A stretch of 64,000 nucleotides of DNA from Nannocystis sp. (GCA_016712315.1 JADJRG010000026.1:1-64000), one strand, 5' to 3'. Positions 37,811 to 47,389 are shown, numbered from the stretch's first letter. Notes: generated by a model from the letters alone, not told the origin. Translations and numbers: made by a program.

Positions 37811-38669
37811 TGCTCGCGACCAAGGCCTCGAGATCGTCGGAGATCCCACGATCTGCTGCTCGCTCGCGCAGCGATGGCGCCACCGTAGCGGCGTGGGCGC
37901 TGAGGACTTCGAGCGTGTTTCGGCCGGCAAACGGCACCCTGCGGCTGAGCATCTCAAAAAGGATCACCCCGACGGCGTAGAGATCGGCGGCCTGCGTGAG
38001 CGGCTCCTCGCGCGCCTGCTCGGGAGAGATGTAGGCGAGCGTGCCGATCAGCGCGCCCGGGGCCGAGCTCGGCGCCAGCGAGAGCAGCGGCCCCGCGTGG
38101 ATCTTCGCCAGGCCGAGATCCAAGAGCACCAGATGATCGCGTCCGTAGCGCTGGACGATCAGGCAGTTCTCCGGCTTCAGATCGCGATGGATCGCGCCGA
38201 GGCGATGGATCGCGCCGAGACCGTCGAGCAGTTGGATCATGAGGCGCAGCGCCTCGGCGATCGCGATCGGAGCACCACAGATCCGATGCCGCAGCGTCGG
38301 TCCTCGCAGGAGCGGCATCACCAAAAAAAGCACCGGCTCACCGCCGGGCGCAGCGGGCTCCTCGCCGTGATCAAAGATCGGCACCACGTGCGGATGATCG
38401 ACCAGCGCCGCGATCACGGCCTCTTGAAAAAATCGCCGCCGCTGCTCCGGCCACCGGCCATGCTCCGGGTGCAGCGCCTTGATCGCGACGCGCCGACGCA
38501 GCCGCAGATCGAGGGCCTCGTAGAGGTCCGCCATACCGCCCGGGGCGATGAGCGCGTCGAGGCGGAAGCGATCGAGCAGGATCCGGCCGCGCAGGTCGGG
38601 ACCTCGCGGCCGCAGCGGACTCATCGAAGCAGAGCGGCCCGGCGGGCGCGGCGGCGACAGCGGGTTCAT
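37807..38669 (-). pseudogene. Ser/Thr protein kinase, N-terminal part of the transposon-split gene
   Basis: Starts at ATG 38669 (MNPLSPPRPPG). Kinase features in order are LDRFRLDALIAPGGMADLYE (glycine loop), RRVAIKALHPEH (lysine), HRDLKPENC (catalytic loop), LLDLGLAKI (DLG in place of DFG), IGTLAYISPEQAREE and DLYAVGVILFEMLS. Translation breaks off at ALVASTL at the insertion point. The remaining C-lobe helix and tail lie at 34253-34547. Without them the truncated frame runs ~18 codons into the transposon. The gene is coupled by an ATGA overlap to the small gene upstream. The kinase is probably cytoplasmic, with no membrane segment in the intact 385-residue product. Confidence 0.92.
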
Positions 38670-38935
38670 CCGACCCCCCGAGCTGCGCGCGCCTCGCGTC
38701 GACGTAACCAACACAGGAGCTGCCGCACAAAGTCGTCGGCGCAGGGGAAGAGCGCGACCTCGACCGATCCTCCCCCTGCCCTCGCGCTCAGCATCGTCGC
38801 CGCGCGCACGATCCGCGTGTGCTTTCGGTCGTCTTCGAGGGCCACGCAAGCCGCGGGCAGCCGGAGCCGGAGCTGACCGCTCTCGGTGGTGAGCACGAGC
38901 ATGACGGTGGGGCCTGACACTTGATTATGAAACAA
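38666..38935 (-). CDS. Small protein coupled to the kinase
   Basis: 89 residues (MFHNQVSGPTVMLVLTTESG at the N-terminus; start codon at 38935). A short beta-rich part (GQLRLRLPAACVALEDDRKH, GGSVEVALFPCADDFV) precedes a basic C-terminus (RQLLCWLRRREARAARG). The stop overlaps the kinase start by 4 bases, so the two were co-translated. I do not recognise a family. It may be a regulator or partner of the kinase. Confidence 0.55.
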   Translation of the reverse strand: MFHNQVSGPTVMLVLTTESGQLRLRLPAACVALEDDRKHTRIVRAATMLSARAGGGSVEVALFPCADDFVRQLLCWLRRREARAARGVG

Positions 38936-39349
38936 AAGCCGGCCGCCCTAGTCAAGAATGATTATGAAAACATAGCCATCGCGCGTAACCGCGCGCTCCT
39001 CCCCGTCTCTCCCCCAACGTTGTTGCGCGAACTCTCCCGCTGACCCGGGCCCCGCAGCCATCTACGATCCCAAGCTGGAGCCCTCACGGGCGTCTAGGCA
39101 GGCGGTTGATGGAGGGGGCGATCTTGAGGGTGCAGGGTGGAGGCGTGTGCGCGGCAGGGTCTGACCCGGCCCGGCATGCCGATGTGACGAACAACCAAAG
39201 GAGGGCGGGCGATGAGGGTGGCGACGTGGGTGTCTTTTGGGACAGCATCGTGTGATCTTCCGGGGCGCAGCGGCGGCGGCGACGCCACCTCATCCACCTG
39301 CACCGCCTCCCCGCCGTGGCCTACCACCAGCGGCTCCGACGCCCCGCTC
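38936..39349. other. Intergenic stretch upstream of the excisionase
   Basis: No gene was found. The first ~60 bases are comparatively A+T-rich (around 38930-38990) and probably hold the promoter of the small gene/kinase unit. If the integrase belonged to an integrated element, one attachment site could lie here, but no repeat partner was found in the window. Confidence 0.4.
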
Positions 39350-39534
39350 ATGACCTTCGACGAGGTCCTAGACCTGCTGCGGCTCTCAAAAACACCCTCT
39401 CTCGCCTCGCCTCTTCGGGCCAGATCCCCGGCGCCCGCAAGATCGGCCGCGCCTGGAGATTCCGCCGCGATCTGCTGGTAGAGTGGCTCGCATGCAGCGC
39501 TCCCCGGATCCACACACGGAGGCAAGGCCGATGA
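39350..39534 (+). CDS. Excisionase-like helix-turn-helix protein, apparent frameshift
   Basis: Starts MTFDEVLDLLRLS, then after one frame change NTLSRLASSGQIPGARKIGR and AWRFRRDLLVEWL. This is the HTH_17/MerR-like excisionase fold of about 60 residues. The break lies in an A run (39389-39393) that has five A where six would keep the frame. The stop overlaps the integrase start (ATGA at 39531-39534), as in xis-int pairs. It probably controls direction of recombination or integrase expression. Confidence 0.72.
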
Positions 39535-40460
39535 GTGTGACCCCGGTGGTCAAGAACGGTAAGTCATGTTGGCAGGTGCAGGTGATCCGCGGCGCTACGA
39601 GGATCCGTCGCTTCCTCGATCGCAAGAAGTTCTTGCGGCAGGACGCGTTGGCGCTCGAGCGGGAGATCCTGAACGACCTGGACACCCAACAAAGGGACGG
39701 TGCGACGGCGACAACAACCACTCCAACAAGATCCACAACATCCACCACCACGGCGCCGCCGCCGACCAGCGTGGTCCTCCCTGAGCCCGCGCTCGTCACC
39801 TTCGCGGACTTCGCCGAGCGCTACCTCGCGCTCCAGGATCCGCAAAAGTCGGACTACACGAACAAGGTCCGCAACGTGCGCCTGCACCTCGTACCCTTGT
39901 TCGGGCAAGCGCCGCTCGCGGCGATCACCCGCCAGCACGTCGACGATCTGCGGGTCCGCCTGCGGACGCCGCACGGCGAGCGGGCCACCTCGAGGCGAGC
40001 GCGCTGTCGTCCGGACGCGCCCTTGACCCGGCGACGCAAAGGTGGGCCCAAGAGCCCGAAGACGATCAACAACGTCCTGGCCACGCTGCGAGCGATCCTC
40101 CACTTGGCCTGCGACTACGATCTGATCCTCAAGGTCCCGCGGATCCTCTTCGAGCGCGAGGCTCACAAGGATCCAGACTTCCTCGACTTCGACGAGGCCG
40201 AAGCGCTGATCGGCGCGGCCCCGCCGGAGTGGAAGCTGGTCCTTCGGACAGCCATTCGCACCGGCCTACGCCGAGGCGAGCTGCTCGAGCTGCGGTGGCG
40301 CGACGTCCACCTCGAGGGGCCCAGCCCCTACCTACGGGTGAGCCGCTCGACGCGCGAGGATCGCGGCGCAGGCCGCGTCATCAAGGAGCCCAAGGGCCGA
40401 CGAGCGCGCTCAGTGCCGCTCACGGCCGCCCTCGCCGCCGACCTGCGGCGCATGCGGTGG
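39531..40460 (+). pseudogene. Tyrosine recombinase (integrase), N-terminal part, split by IS3
   Basis: Start ATG 39531 (MSVTPVVKNGKSCWQVQVIR). An arm-binding domain is followed by a Thr-rich linker (TATTTTPTRSTTSTTTAPPP), a core-binding SAM-like domain (FADFAERYLALQDPQKSDYT) and the catalytic domain with the first arginine in TAIRTGLRRGELLELRW. The frame stops being integrase at codon 310 (TGG 40458-40460), where the IS3 element begins. The C-terminal catalytic residues are at 42388-42772. The interrupted gene cannot make an active recombinase. Confidence 0.92.
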
Positions 40461-40524
40461 ATGTCAGGGTAGTTGTCGCGTTGTTGCTCAGGGCCGGGTT
40501 GTTGGCTCCGGCTTCGGATCAGGT

Positions 40525-41904
40525 CTATGGTTCAGGGTTCAGGTCGACGGTGGGGACCGGGTCCCAGCTGCGGGTGTTGCGGGCCCACCGTTCGGGGTAT
40601 TTGGCGCGGGCGGCCGCGTAGGTCTCCTTGCGCGCGGCGAGGATCGCGAGGTGGCGTCCGGCGTGGCGATCGCTCGGGGTGACGAAGCTGATCGCGCTGT
40701 GTAGGTGTTTTTCGTTGTACCAGTAGACGAATTTCGCGACCCAGTTTCGGGCGGCGTCGAGATCGTTGAACGGCCGCGAGGGGTAGCTCGGGCGGTACTT
40801 GAGCGTTCGGAAGAGGGACTCCGAGTAGGCGTTGTCGTTGCTCGTACGGGGTCTGCTGAAGCTCGCCTTAATCCCGAGCTTGCGGAGCATCGTCAGCAGC
40901 GTCGCGCTCCTCATCGGCGCGCCGTTGTCCGAGTGCAGCCACAGCGGCTTACCAGATCGCGCCGCCGCGGCGCAAGTCCTTTCGACCAGGTCCGCTGCGA
41001 TCGCGCCGCACTCACGCTCGTGCACCTCTGCTGCGATGATCTTACGGCTCCAGATATCGATGATCATGTACAGGTACACGAAGCGGCCGCTGATCTTCGT
41101 CGGTAGGTAGGTGATATCCCACGAATAGAGCTGATCGGGTCCTGTCGCTGTGAGCGCGCGTGGCCGCCGGCTCGGCGCCCGCGCGCGGCCACGATGCCGC
41201 ATCATCCCGGCGGCGTGCAGGCGACGGTAGATCGTCGACTCGGAGCCGATATAGATCCCGTGAGTCGCCAGGTGCGGCACGATCTGGTTCGGCGACAAGT
41301 CCGCGAAGTCTGCCGAGGTCGCGACCCGCAGCACCTCGGCCTCCTCCTCCGCGCTGAGCTTGTTGTGGGGCGTCGTCGCCGGGCCTCGCCGTTGATCGTC
41401 ACCGCCCCCCTCCTCGCGCCAGCGCTGAAGCGTCCGGCTCGAGAGCCCCAGGCACTCGCATGCGCGCGTCAGCGTCGCGCCCATCGCCGTGGCTGCTTGG
41501 ATGAGGCCCATGATCGCCGCGCGCTCGCGCGCTATGTGTCGTCTTCCACGCCCTCCAAGAGGGCGCGGACTTTTTTTTGGAGCACCAGCAACGCGGCCGC
41601 CTCGGCCAGCGCCTTGTCCCTTGCGGTGGAGCTCGCGCTCCAGCTCCTTGACGCGCCGTGCCTCAGCGCCGGTGGCCTTCTCCTGGCGCCCAGCTAGCTC
41701 CGCCTTGCCGCCGCGCAGCATCGTCTCGCGCCACTCGTCGAGCGTCGCCTGGTGCAGCCCACGTCGGCGCAAGAGGCCGCCCAGCTGCGCCTCGTCGAGC
41801 TTCAGCGACTCCATCACGACCGCGATCTTCTCGTCCGGCGACCAGTCCTGCGGTCGCCTCTGCGGCGCCTCTGCGGCCTCCTGGGCGGCGCTTTGGGCGA
41901 TCAT
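40525..41904 (-). CDS. IS3 transposase (OrfA-like N-terminus and DDE OrfB)
   Basis: 459 residues as read. The first ~110 form an OrfA-type HTH and leucine zipper (WSPDEKIAVVMESLKLDEAQ, VKELERELHRK). The rest is OrfB with HTH_21 and rve DDE core: YSWDITYLPTKISGRF, WLHSDNGAPM, SFSRPRTSNDNAYSESLFRT. An extra base in a C3 run (41618-41620, plus strand) places OrfA and OrfB in one frame and garbles about 15 residues. Without it OrfA would end ALAEAAALLVLQKKVRALLE plus a few residues, and OrfB would need a -1 slip at the A8 run (41571-41578). That is the usual IS3 arrangement. Confidence 0.87.
   Translation of the reverse strand: MIAQSAAQEAAEAPQRRPQDWSPDEKIAVVMESLKLDEAQLGGLLRRRGLHQATLDEWRETMLRGGKAELAGRQEKATGAEARRVKELERELHRKGQGAGRGGRVAGAPKKSPRPLGGRGRRHIARERAAIMGLIQAATAMGATLTRACECLGLSSRTLQRWREEGGGDDQRRGPATTPHNKLSAEEEAEVLRVATSADFADLSPNQIVPHLATHGIYIGSESTIYRRLHAAGMMRHRGRARAPSRRPRALTATGPDQLYSWDITYLPTKISGRFVYLYMIIDIWSRKIIAAEVHERECGAIAADLVERTCAAAARSGKPLWLHSDNGAPMRSATLLTMLRKLGIKASFSRPRTSNDNAYSESLFRTLKYRPSYPSRPFNDLDAARNWVAKFVYWYNEKHLHSAISFVTPSDRHAGRHLAILAARKETYAAARAKYPERWARNTRSWDPVPTVDLNPEP
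41571..41578 (-). promoter_or_regulatory. Probable programmed -1 frameshift site (A8) in the IS3 element
   Basis: On the coding strand this is eight A followed by G. A -1 slip here joins OrfA to the peptide SPRPLGGRGRRHIARERAAI that leads into OrfB. IS3 elements commonly use such A-rich slippery sites to make the transposase fusion. Confidence 0.65.
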
Positions 41905-42080
41905 CTTGGGGGCTGCGGGCGTGTCACCATGAAGCCTCTCCTAGCCGATTCTCGTCGCCACCGATAGAGCAGCCCGGGATGCAGGCCGAGCTCCTTGGCG
42001 ATCTCCGAGACCGATCGTCCCGACGTCGTGAGCTTCGCGACGATCTGGGCCTTAAAGCCCTCGGTGTACGATGTCCCCGT
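41901..42080 (-). CDS. IS3 helix-turn-helix protein
   Basis: 59 residues from GTG 42080, with GGGAGG 8 bases upstream. SYTEGFKAQIVAKLTTSGRS followed by VSEIAKELGLHPGLLYRWRR is a transposase HTH_Tnp_1 domain. It overlaps the next frame by 4 bases. Having this short HTH protein plus a second HTH in the next frame is slightly unusual for IS3. Either the element has a split OrfA or a one-base error separates them. Confidence 0.75.
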   Translation of the reverse strand, partial: TGTSYTEGFKAQIVAKLTTSGRSVSEIAKELGLHPGLLYRWRRESARRGFMVTRPQPPR

Positions 42081-42387
42081 CACCGAAGACCTCCCACCGC
42101 GATCCGGATGCACAGGGCCCCATCGTCCGCTCGACGATCCATCATGACCTGCACGTGCCGCGGGATCACCACGATCACCTCGCCTGCGATCCCCGCCACC
42201 GCCTCGTTCTCCTCACGGCCGACCCCCAGGCCCTCCGTGTTTTCCTCGTCGTCCTCGATCTGGATCTGGATCTCGAGATCGTCCTCGCTCACGCTCTTCT
42301 TCACTTCCGTTAACTCGCTGGTCATCTCACTGCTCTGCTTCTCAGCCCCCTCGGTGGTTCAGGTGAACGCGACAACTTTGCTGACAC

Positions 42388-42772
42388 TGGGGGCATGGGG
42401 GCGCAGAGCAAGCCCGACGACCTGGTCTTCGCCGGGGACAAAGGCGAGCACCTGCGCTTCGACCAGCTCTACACCGTGGTGGTCGCCGCGGCCAAAGCCG
42501 CGGGCCTCAGCAAGCACGTGCACCCGCACCTGCTACGCCACACCTTCGCCAGCCACTGCTACATGCGGCGCGTCCCGCCGCAGGTGGTCCAGAAGTGGCT
42601 CGGCCACGCCAGCGTCACGACGACGGAGCGCTACGCGCACCTACGTCCGGACACAGACGACGAGCTCATCGCGGTGCTCGAGGCGGGTCGCGCAGATCCC
42701 GCCGATTTAGGTGCCACCACAGGTGCCACCAACCGACCGCACAACGTGAAAACGCCGCTTAGAGTGCTCTAA
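42388..42772 (+). pseudogene. Integrase C-terminal part, beyond the IS3 insertion
   Basis: Reads KPDDLVFAGDKGEHLRFDQL, then HPHLLRHTFASHCYMRRVPP and VVQKWLGHASVTTTERYAHL. These hold the His, Arg, His and Tyr of the tyrosine-recombinase active site (HxLRH, GH, Y). The tail runs to 42772. It belongs with 39531-40460, and together they form a recombinase of about 437 residues. Confidence 0.92.
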
Positions 42773-43030
42773 ACGGCGTTCCAAGAGTGGGCGCGACAGG
42801 TGTCGAAGACGGCGCGAGCGAGCAAACGAACCCGTGTGATGTCGGGGACTTGGCGTCCAACTGCTTGTAATCGCTCCTTATTTCGGCCCACTGTCCGCCC
42901 GCCCCGTACCGTCTTGTACCGTCTCGTGGAGCAGAGTTAGGGCAACGGCGGGGCAACGGCGCGAAACCCGCGGGTCAATTTTTCCTGGCGCGACAGGCTG
43001 TTCCCCTGTCGCGCATGCAGGCGAGCACCG

Positions 43031-43112
43031 CACCCTGCCCTAGCGCCACGATCTCGCCGCCCCGCGACAGGGAGTCGGGACAACTCCCAAAAATGCCACC
43101 CGATCGCCCTCC
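43031..43112. repeat. Palindrome-bearing repeat, copy 1
   Basis: About 90% identical to 43266-43347. The core GGGAGTCGGGACAACTCCC (43070-43088) is an imperfect hairpin followed by AAAAAT, then CCACCCGATCGCCCTCCTAG. Confidence 0.7.
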
Positions 43113-43265
43113 TAGCGGCCCTCGTCACAGGTTCTGGCCTCACGCCTGATCCGCGCTCAGGACCGCCGGAGCGCCACCCAGCCCGCCGCCGATACCCGAG
43201 GCCGCCCGCCCCATTTCCGCGAGCACCTGGTAAAAGGACCCCATCCGAACCCGAGGCACCGCCCC

Positions 43266-43347
43266 CTGCCCTAGCGCCACGGCCTCGCCGCCCCGCGACA
43301 GGGAGTTGGACCAACTCCCAAAAATACCACCCGATCGCCCTCCTAGA
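43266..43347. repeat. Palindrome-bearing repeat, copy 2
   Basis: The core GGGAGTTGGACCAACTCCC (43301-43319) is a perfect 9-bp stem around one A, followed by AAAAAT. Confidence 0.7.
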
Positions 43348-43507
43348 GACAGTGACCGTGCGGCCCATGGTCTCGACGTGGGAGAAACTACAAAATGCGC
43401 GCGGATCCAGGTGCAAAACGTGGTAGTGGAGCGTGGTAGCCTGGCATATGCGCTCCTGTTCATGTCAGGCTCGGATCGTCGGCGCTCTGCTGAAAGCCGA
43501 CGATCCG

Positions 43508-44668
43508 ATGGTCACGCGCGCCCGAGCCTTACTCGCGGCAATGCTCCTGGCGCCGCTCGCCTGCGGCGGTGGCGCGATGTTCTCCGCGACCGCGGAGACC
43601 GCGGGGACGACAATCGCTACCGAGAGCGCCACAGAGAGCGCCACAGAGAGCGCCACCGGGAGCGCCACCGACACCAGCGCCGGCGACGGGTGCCCGCCGG
43701 GCCCCTCCTGCCGCGACCAGGCGCTCGACGCCAGCGCGCTCCAGGCGGGCGTCGGCGGCTTCCCCGTCGACGTCGACGACTGGGTCCTCCTCGAGATCGA
43801 GCCGCTCGGCGACGTCAACGGCGACGGCTTCGCCGACATCGGCCTCGCAGGCTTCGTGATCTTCGGCGAGCCGAACCCGGCCGCGCTCTCCGACGATCCG
43901 CCCGTCCTCGCAGCTCGCGGCTTCCCGATCCCGTCGCCCTCCGACCCTGGGATCCGCCTCGACCCGCGCCCCGCCGGCGACGTCAACGGCGACGGTCGTG
44001 ACGACGTCCTTGTCCTCGACAAGGACTCCGCCACGGCCTGGCTCGTCCACGGCAAGGACGACCTGGCGCCGGTCGATCTCGCGCTCGTCGCCGTGGTCTA
44101 CGATCTGACGGCGACCGATCTCGACGGCGATGGGGGCGTCGAGGTCGTCGTCTGCGGCGATGGGCTCGATCTCCTCCGTGCCCCCAACGGCTGGGACGCG
44201 CCAGCGCGCGCGACCGCGACGATCGACACCTCCTGCGACAGGATGTGGGCGGGTGATGTCGACGCCGACGGCTACGACGACCTCATCCTCGGCAACGACG
44301 CCGATCTCGAGATCCTCACGCGAATCCTCCAGGGGCCCCTCGATCTCGCGGTGGAGACGATCGCTGTCGACGACGAGTGCTACTTCTTCGACTTCGCGTT
44401 CGCGGACATCGACGGCGACGGCGACGCGGAGCTCCTCGCACAGACCTTCGAGGGGAGCATCTACGCCGTCTACGTCGAGTCCTACGCCCCCAAGGAGACC
44501 TGCGAGGCGCCGCTCTGCTCGCCCTCGGCGGTCGAGCTCGTCGCCTCCGTCGAGCCTTTCAGCCGGACCATCCGCTCCCTCGGTGACTTCAACGGCGACG
44601 GCCGCGACGACCTCCTGGTCCTCGACGCGGGCGCGATCATGACCGGCGCCTGCGAGGCGCCGCCCTGA
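43508..44668 (+). CDS. FG-GAP/VCBS repeat lipoprotein
   Basis: 386 residues from ATG 43508, which starts a signal peptide (MVTRARALLAAMLLAPLACG) with a lipobox cysteine at about residue 19. Earlier in-frame starts would bury it. A Ser/Thr linker (ATESATESATESATGSATD, from 12-bp DNA repeats near 43620) follows. Six or so FG-GAP repeats with calcium-loop motifs come next: GDVNGDGFADIG, GDVNGDGRDDVLVLD, TDLDGDGGVEV, GDVDADGYDDLIL, ADIDGDGDAELLA, GDFNGDGRDDLLVLD. These form a beta-propeller, here surface- or periplasm-anchored by lipid. Likely an adhesion or binding role. Such lipoproteins are abundant in Nannocystis-type bacteria. Confidence 0.9.
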   Translation: MVTRARALLAAMLLAPLACGGGAMFSATAETAGTTIATESATESATESATGSATDTSAGDGCPPGPSCRDQALDASALQAGVGGFPVDVDDWVLLEIEPLGDVNGDGFADIGLAGFVIFGEPNPAALSDDPPVLAARGFPIPSPSDPGIRLDPRPAGDVNGDGRDDVLVLDKDSATAWLVHGKDDLAPVDLALVAVVYDLTATDLDGDGGVEVVVCGDGLDLLRAPNGWDAPARATATIDTSCDRMWAGDVDADGYDDLILGNDADLEILTRILQGPLDLAVETIAVDDECYFFDFAFADIDGDGDAELLAQTFEGSIYAVYVESYAPKETCEAPLCSPSAVELVASVEPFSRTIRSLGDFNGDGRDDLLVLDAGAIMTGACEAPP

Positions 44669-44927
44669 GCCCTGAGGCGGCCTCGTGGCGAGGGGGGGTG
44701 CTTCCTGCACGCGGACGAGGTTGACGCGAATGGCTTTGACGACGATTCATGTCCCCCTTGCACGGCAGCGATCGGACACAGCTGATGCCGGAACCGTGAA
44801 CATTCTCGTCGAACGCGGCGGCCGATGCTCAACCAACAACACCGATGAGCGAGTTCGCTCCGCGCGTCCTCTTGAGTCTGTCGCGAAGATCGGTGACACC
44901 GGTCCCGCAGCTCGGGCAGAGACCGTC

Positions 44928-45812
44928 TCAGCTCTCGACCACTTCGGCGGCGGTCTTGGCGTAGAGCACTCGGCTCACCCACACCTCGATCTGGGCGCAG
45001 TCCGTGGCGCCGAGGATCTGCTCGCGGATCGAGTCGGGGATCTCGAGGCCGCGCAGCTCCATCAGTTGGAGTAGCACCTTCGCCTCGCCCTTCGCCTCGC
45101 CCTCGGCCTTACCCTCAGCTTTACCCTTCGAGAACCAGTTGCGGGCGATGTCGCTTTGAAATTCGTAGCTTCCGGTCTGCATCAGCTTCTCCAGGGCGGC
45201 GCGGGCGGCCTCGCCCAAGCGGGCGAAGACGACGTCAAGATAGACCGCGGCGCGGTCGGTGTCGAGGTCTTGGGCGCCCTCGATCGCGGCGATCGCGATG
45301 CGCTCGGCCCCAGGCTCGTCGCCATGGGCGATCAGCGAGAGGACCGCGAGCTCGGGGTCTCGTCGGGCTTCGTCAGGATCGGTGATCACCGGGATCTGGG
45401 CCGGCCCGATCACGTCGGGCGTGAGCCGCTGCGCGCCCTCGGAGAGGCCCGCCTTGATCGTACGCGCGGCCCAAGCGGCTACATCAGGATCGAGGGCGAT
45501 CACCACGAGGTCGACCGGGCAGCGGTAGCGGACGCGCAGGCCGGAGACGTGGAGTTGCCAGCGATCGGGCTTGTCGGGGTCGATGCTGAGCTGGATCTCG
45601 ACGACACGCACACGCACAGGGGCGCGGGGATCCTGGCCATAGAGCAGCACGTCGTCGGCCCGATACTCCGCGTGGTTGAGGTCGATGAACTCGTTCTGCG
45701 AGATATGGATCGAGCTGGACGGGAGCCTGTGTTCACGATCCAAGAGGTAGCCGACGAGGGCCGGCGCGTTGCGGACGAGCTGGACGATCGCCTCGTGGGT
45801 GAGCTTGGGCAT
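44928..45812 (-). CDS. Rpn/YhgA-like PD-(D/E)XK family protein
   Basis: 294 residues from ATG 45812 (MPKLTHEAIVQLVRNAPALV). An upstream in-frame start at 45902 would add residues without protein character. The N-terminal domain has YRADDVLLYG and VRVVEIQLSIDPDK (D...ExQ, nuclease-like core), then YRCPVDLVVIALDPDVAAWA. The C-terminal half is helical with a low-complexity KGKAEGKAEGEAKGEAK stretch (near 45110), then a helical tail. These are hallmarks of the Rpn/YhgA and DUF4351-type proteins, recombination-promoting nucleases or decayed relatives that are often multicopy near transposons. Intact frame; activity unknown. Confidence 0.7.
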   Translation of the reverse strand: MPKLTHEAIVQLVRNAPALVGYLLDREHRLPSSSIHISQNEFIDLNHAEYRADDVLLYGQDPRAPVRVRVVEIQLSIDPDKPDRWQLHVSGLRVRYRCPVDLVVIALDPDVAAWAARTIKAGLSEGAQRLTPDVIGPAQIPVITDPDEARRDPELAVLSLIAHGDEPGAERIAIAAIEGAQDLDTDRAAVYLDVVFARLGEAARAALEKLMQTGSYEFQSDIARNWFSKGKAEGKAEGEAKGEAKVLLQLMELRGLEIPDSIREQILGATDCAQIEVWVSRVLYAKTAAEVVES

Positions 45813-46017
45813 TGGGAGCGCGACCGTAGCGCACAATCGCGCACGGGTCGAGGCATGCCGCGAGTGGCCGAACAGCCGCCGCGATCTCGAGCACAACTCC
45901 ACCCGCCCACGTGTGCACGCTCAGCGGCGAGACGCCCACCTGCACCCAGATGTTGGCTAGCCTGAAAAAATCACCAAGATCGGGAATTCCGGCCGCCCGA
46001 TCGCAGTTAGGAAGGGT

Positions 46018-47165
46018 GTGAAAGACATCCAGACTGCGATCAGGGTGGGCGGCCGGAGTGAGACAGGGTGTAACGCTGGCGCGCTCGAATTTCAACCTCA
46101 CGGGAGGCAGCGGGTGGAGGCCGCGTTCGATGGGGGGAGGGTGACATCGGACGGGGGACTCTTGCTGGTGCGAGAGGTCGAGGAGCGGCTCGGGGTCGTG
46201 CGTCGCTTCGCCGAGTGCTTTCAAGATCACCGCGACCCCTCGCGGGTCGAGCACAGCGTCCAAGACTTGCTGCGTCAGCGGGTTTTTGGGCTGATCTGCG
46301 GCTATGAGGACCTCAATGATCACGACGCGCTCCGAGACGACGCGATGCTCGCGGTCGCCGTCGGAAAGTCGGACACGACCGGCCAAGGACGCCGACGTGG
46401 GCGCGACCACGGGCACCCTCTGGCCAGCGCGTCGACGCTGCTCCGGCTCGAGCACGCGCGAGCCAAGTGCGCTGCGGGTGAGCGCTACGAGAAGATCACC
46501 ATTGACCCAGAGCTGGTTGAGCACTTCTTCGTCGAGGAGTTCCTGCGCAGCTACGAGGAGCCGCCAGCGCAGATCGTGCTCGACATCGACGCGACCGACA
46601 CCCCTCTCCACGGGAAACAGGAGGGCCGCTACTTCCACGGCCACTACGGCGAGTACATCTATTTGCCGCTCTACATCTTCTGCGGCGAGCAGCTCCTGGC
46701 GGTGAAGCTCCAGACCGCCGACAAGGGCGCGGCTCACCTCGCGGTCCCTGAACTCGACAGGATCTGCGCGGCGATCGTCGATCGCTGGCCGAACACCGAG
46801 ATCATCATCCGCGGCGACTCCGGCTTCGCCAACGATGAGCTGATGAGCTGGTGCGAAGAGAGCGAGATCGACTTCATCCTCGGCCTCGCCCGCAACCCTC
46901 GGCTGGAGAAGAAGGTCCAGGGAGCGATGCGCAAGGCGATGGCCGCGGCGACGACGACCGGCGAGGCGGCGCGTCGCTTCACCGAGTTTCGCTACCGTAC
47001 GAGGGCCTCTTGGTCACGCGAGCCGTCGTCACCTCGCTGCCGCGCGAGCGCTTCGACGCGCGACGGCTCTACGAGGAGCTCTACTGCGCCCGCGGCGAGG
47101 CCGAGAACCACATCAAGGAGCAGCAGCTCGGCCTCTTCGCCGATCGAATGAGCAGCCACACGCTC
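46018..47165 (+). pseudogene. IS1380-family transposase, broken and 3'-truncated
   Basis: GTG 46018. RQRVEAAFDGGRVTSDGGLL, DLLRQRVFGLICGYEDLNDH, VLDIDATDTPLHGKQEGRYF and TEIIIRGDSGFANDELMSWC are IS1380 (IS4-like DDE) motifs. The frame breaks near 46995, and VVTSLPRERFDARRLYEELY then GEAENHIKEQQLGLFADRMS continue in another frame. Several residues usually between WSRER and FVVTSL are missing, so there is a small deletion as well. After GGNQ (about 47165) the conserved C-terminal ~100 residues are absent. The element is dead regardless of sequencing quality. Confidence 0.87.
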
Positions 47166-47389
47166 GGCGGCAATCAGAAGCGCGGGTTCTTCTTGCCGCC
47201 GACCAGGTACTCGGCCTTGCCGACGATCCTCCATGATCGCCCGAACCCCCCCGGCGTCAGAGTGACCAGTCACGCGCAAAAAATGCACCGGCAGCCACGA
47301 ACATCCTCCGGGGCTAGCTCCCGGCGCAGTGGTCCCGGCGAGGAGCCAGGGCGACGGAACGGTCCAGCTCCGTCGCCCAACCGCCCTCC

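Larger units (their letters stand above)
40461..42387 (-). mobile_element. IS3-family insertion sequence (about 1927 bp)
   Basis: Inner ends TGTCAGGGTAGTTGTCGCGTT (40462 onward) and the inverse of TGTCAGCAAAGTTGTCGCGTT (ending 42386) form imperfect inverted repeats. TGG at 40458-40460 and 42388-42390 is a likely 3-bp target duplication, as usual for IS3. Two overlapping transposase frames lie on the minus strand. It interrupts the integrase gene in opposite orientation. Rejoining the flanks leaves the integrase one base out of frame at a G5 run (42389-42393), so either the boundary or that run is off by one. Confidence 0.87.
42773..43507. other. Non-coding gap with repeated palindromes
   Basis: No gene was found. 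It contains two ~82-bp direct repeats (43031-43112 and 43266-43347), each with a strong palindrome. A related copy lies at 48037-48160. An attachment site for the split integrase may lie here but cannot be identified. Confidence 0.5.

Noticed and set aside
42071..42325. Short acidic frames next to the IS3 right end
   Set aside because: Both strands are open by chance. No family match and no start signals. They lie inside the IS boundary.
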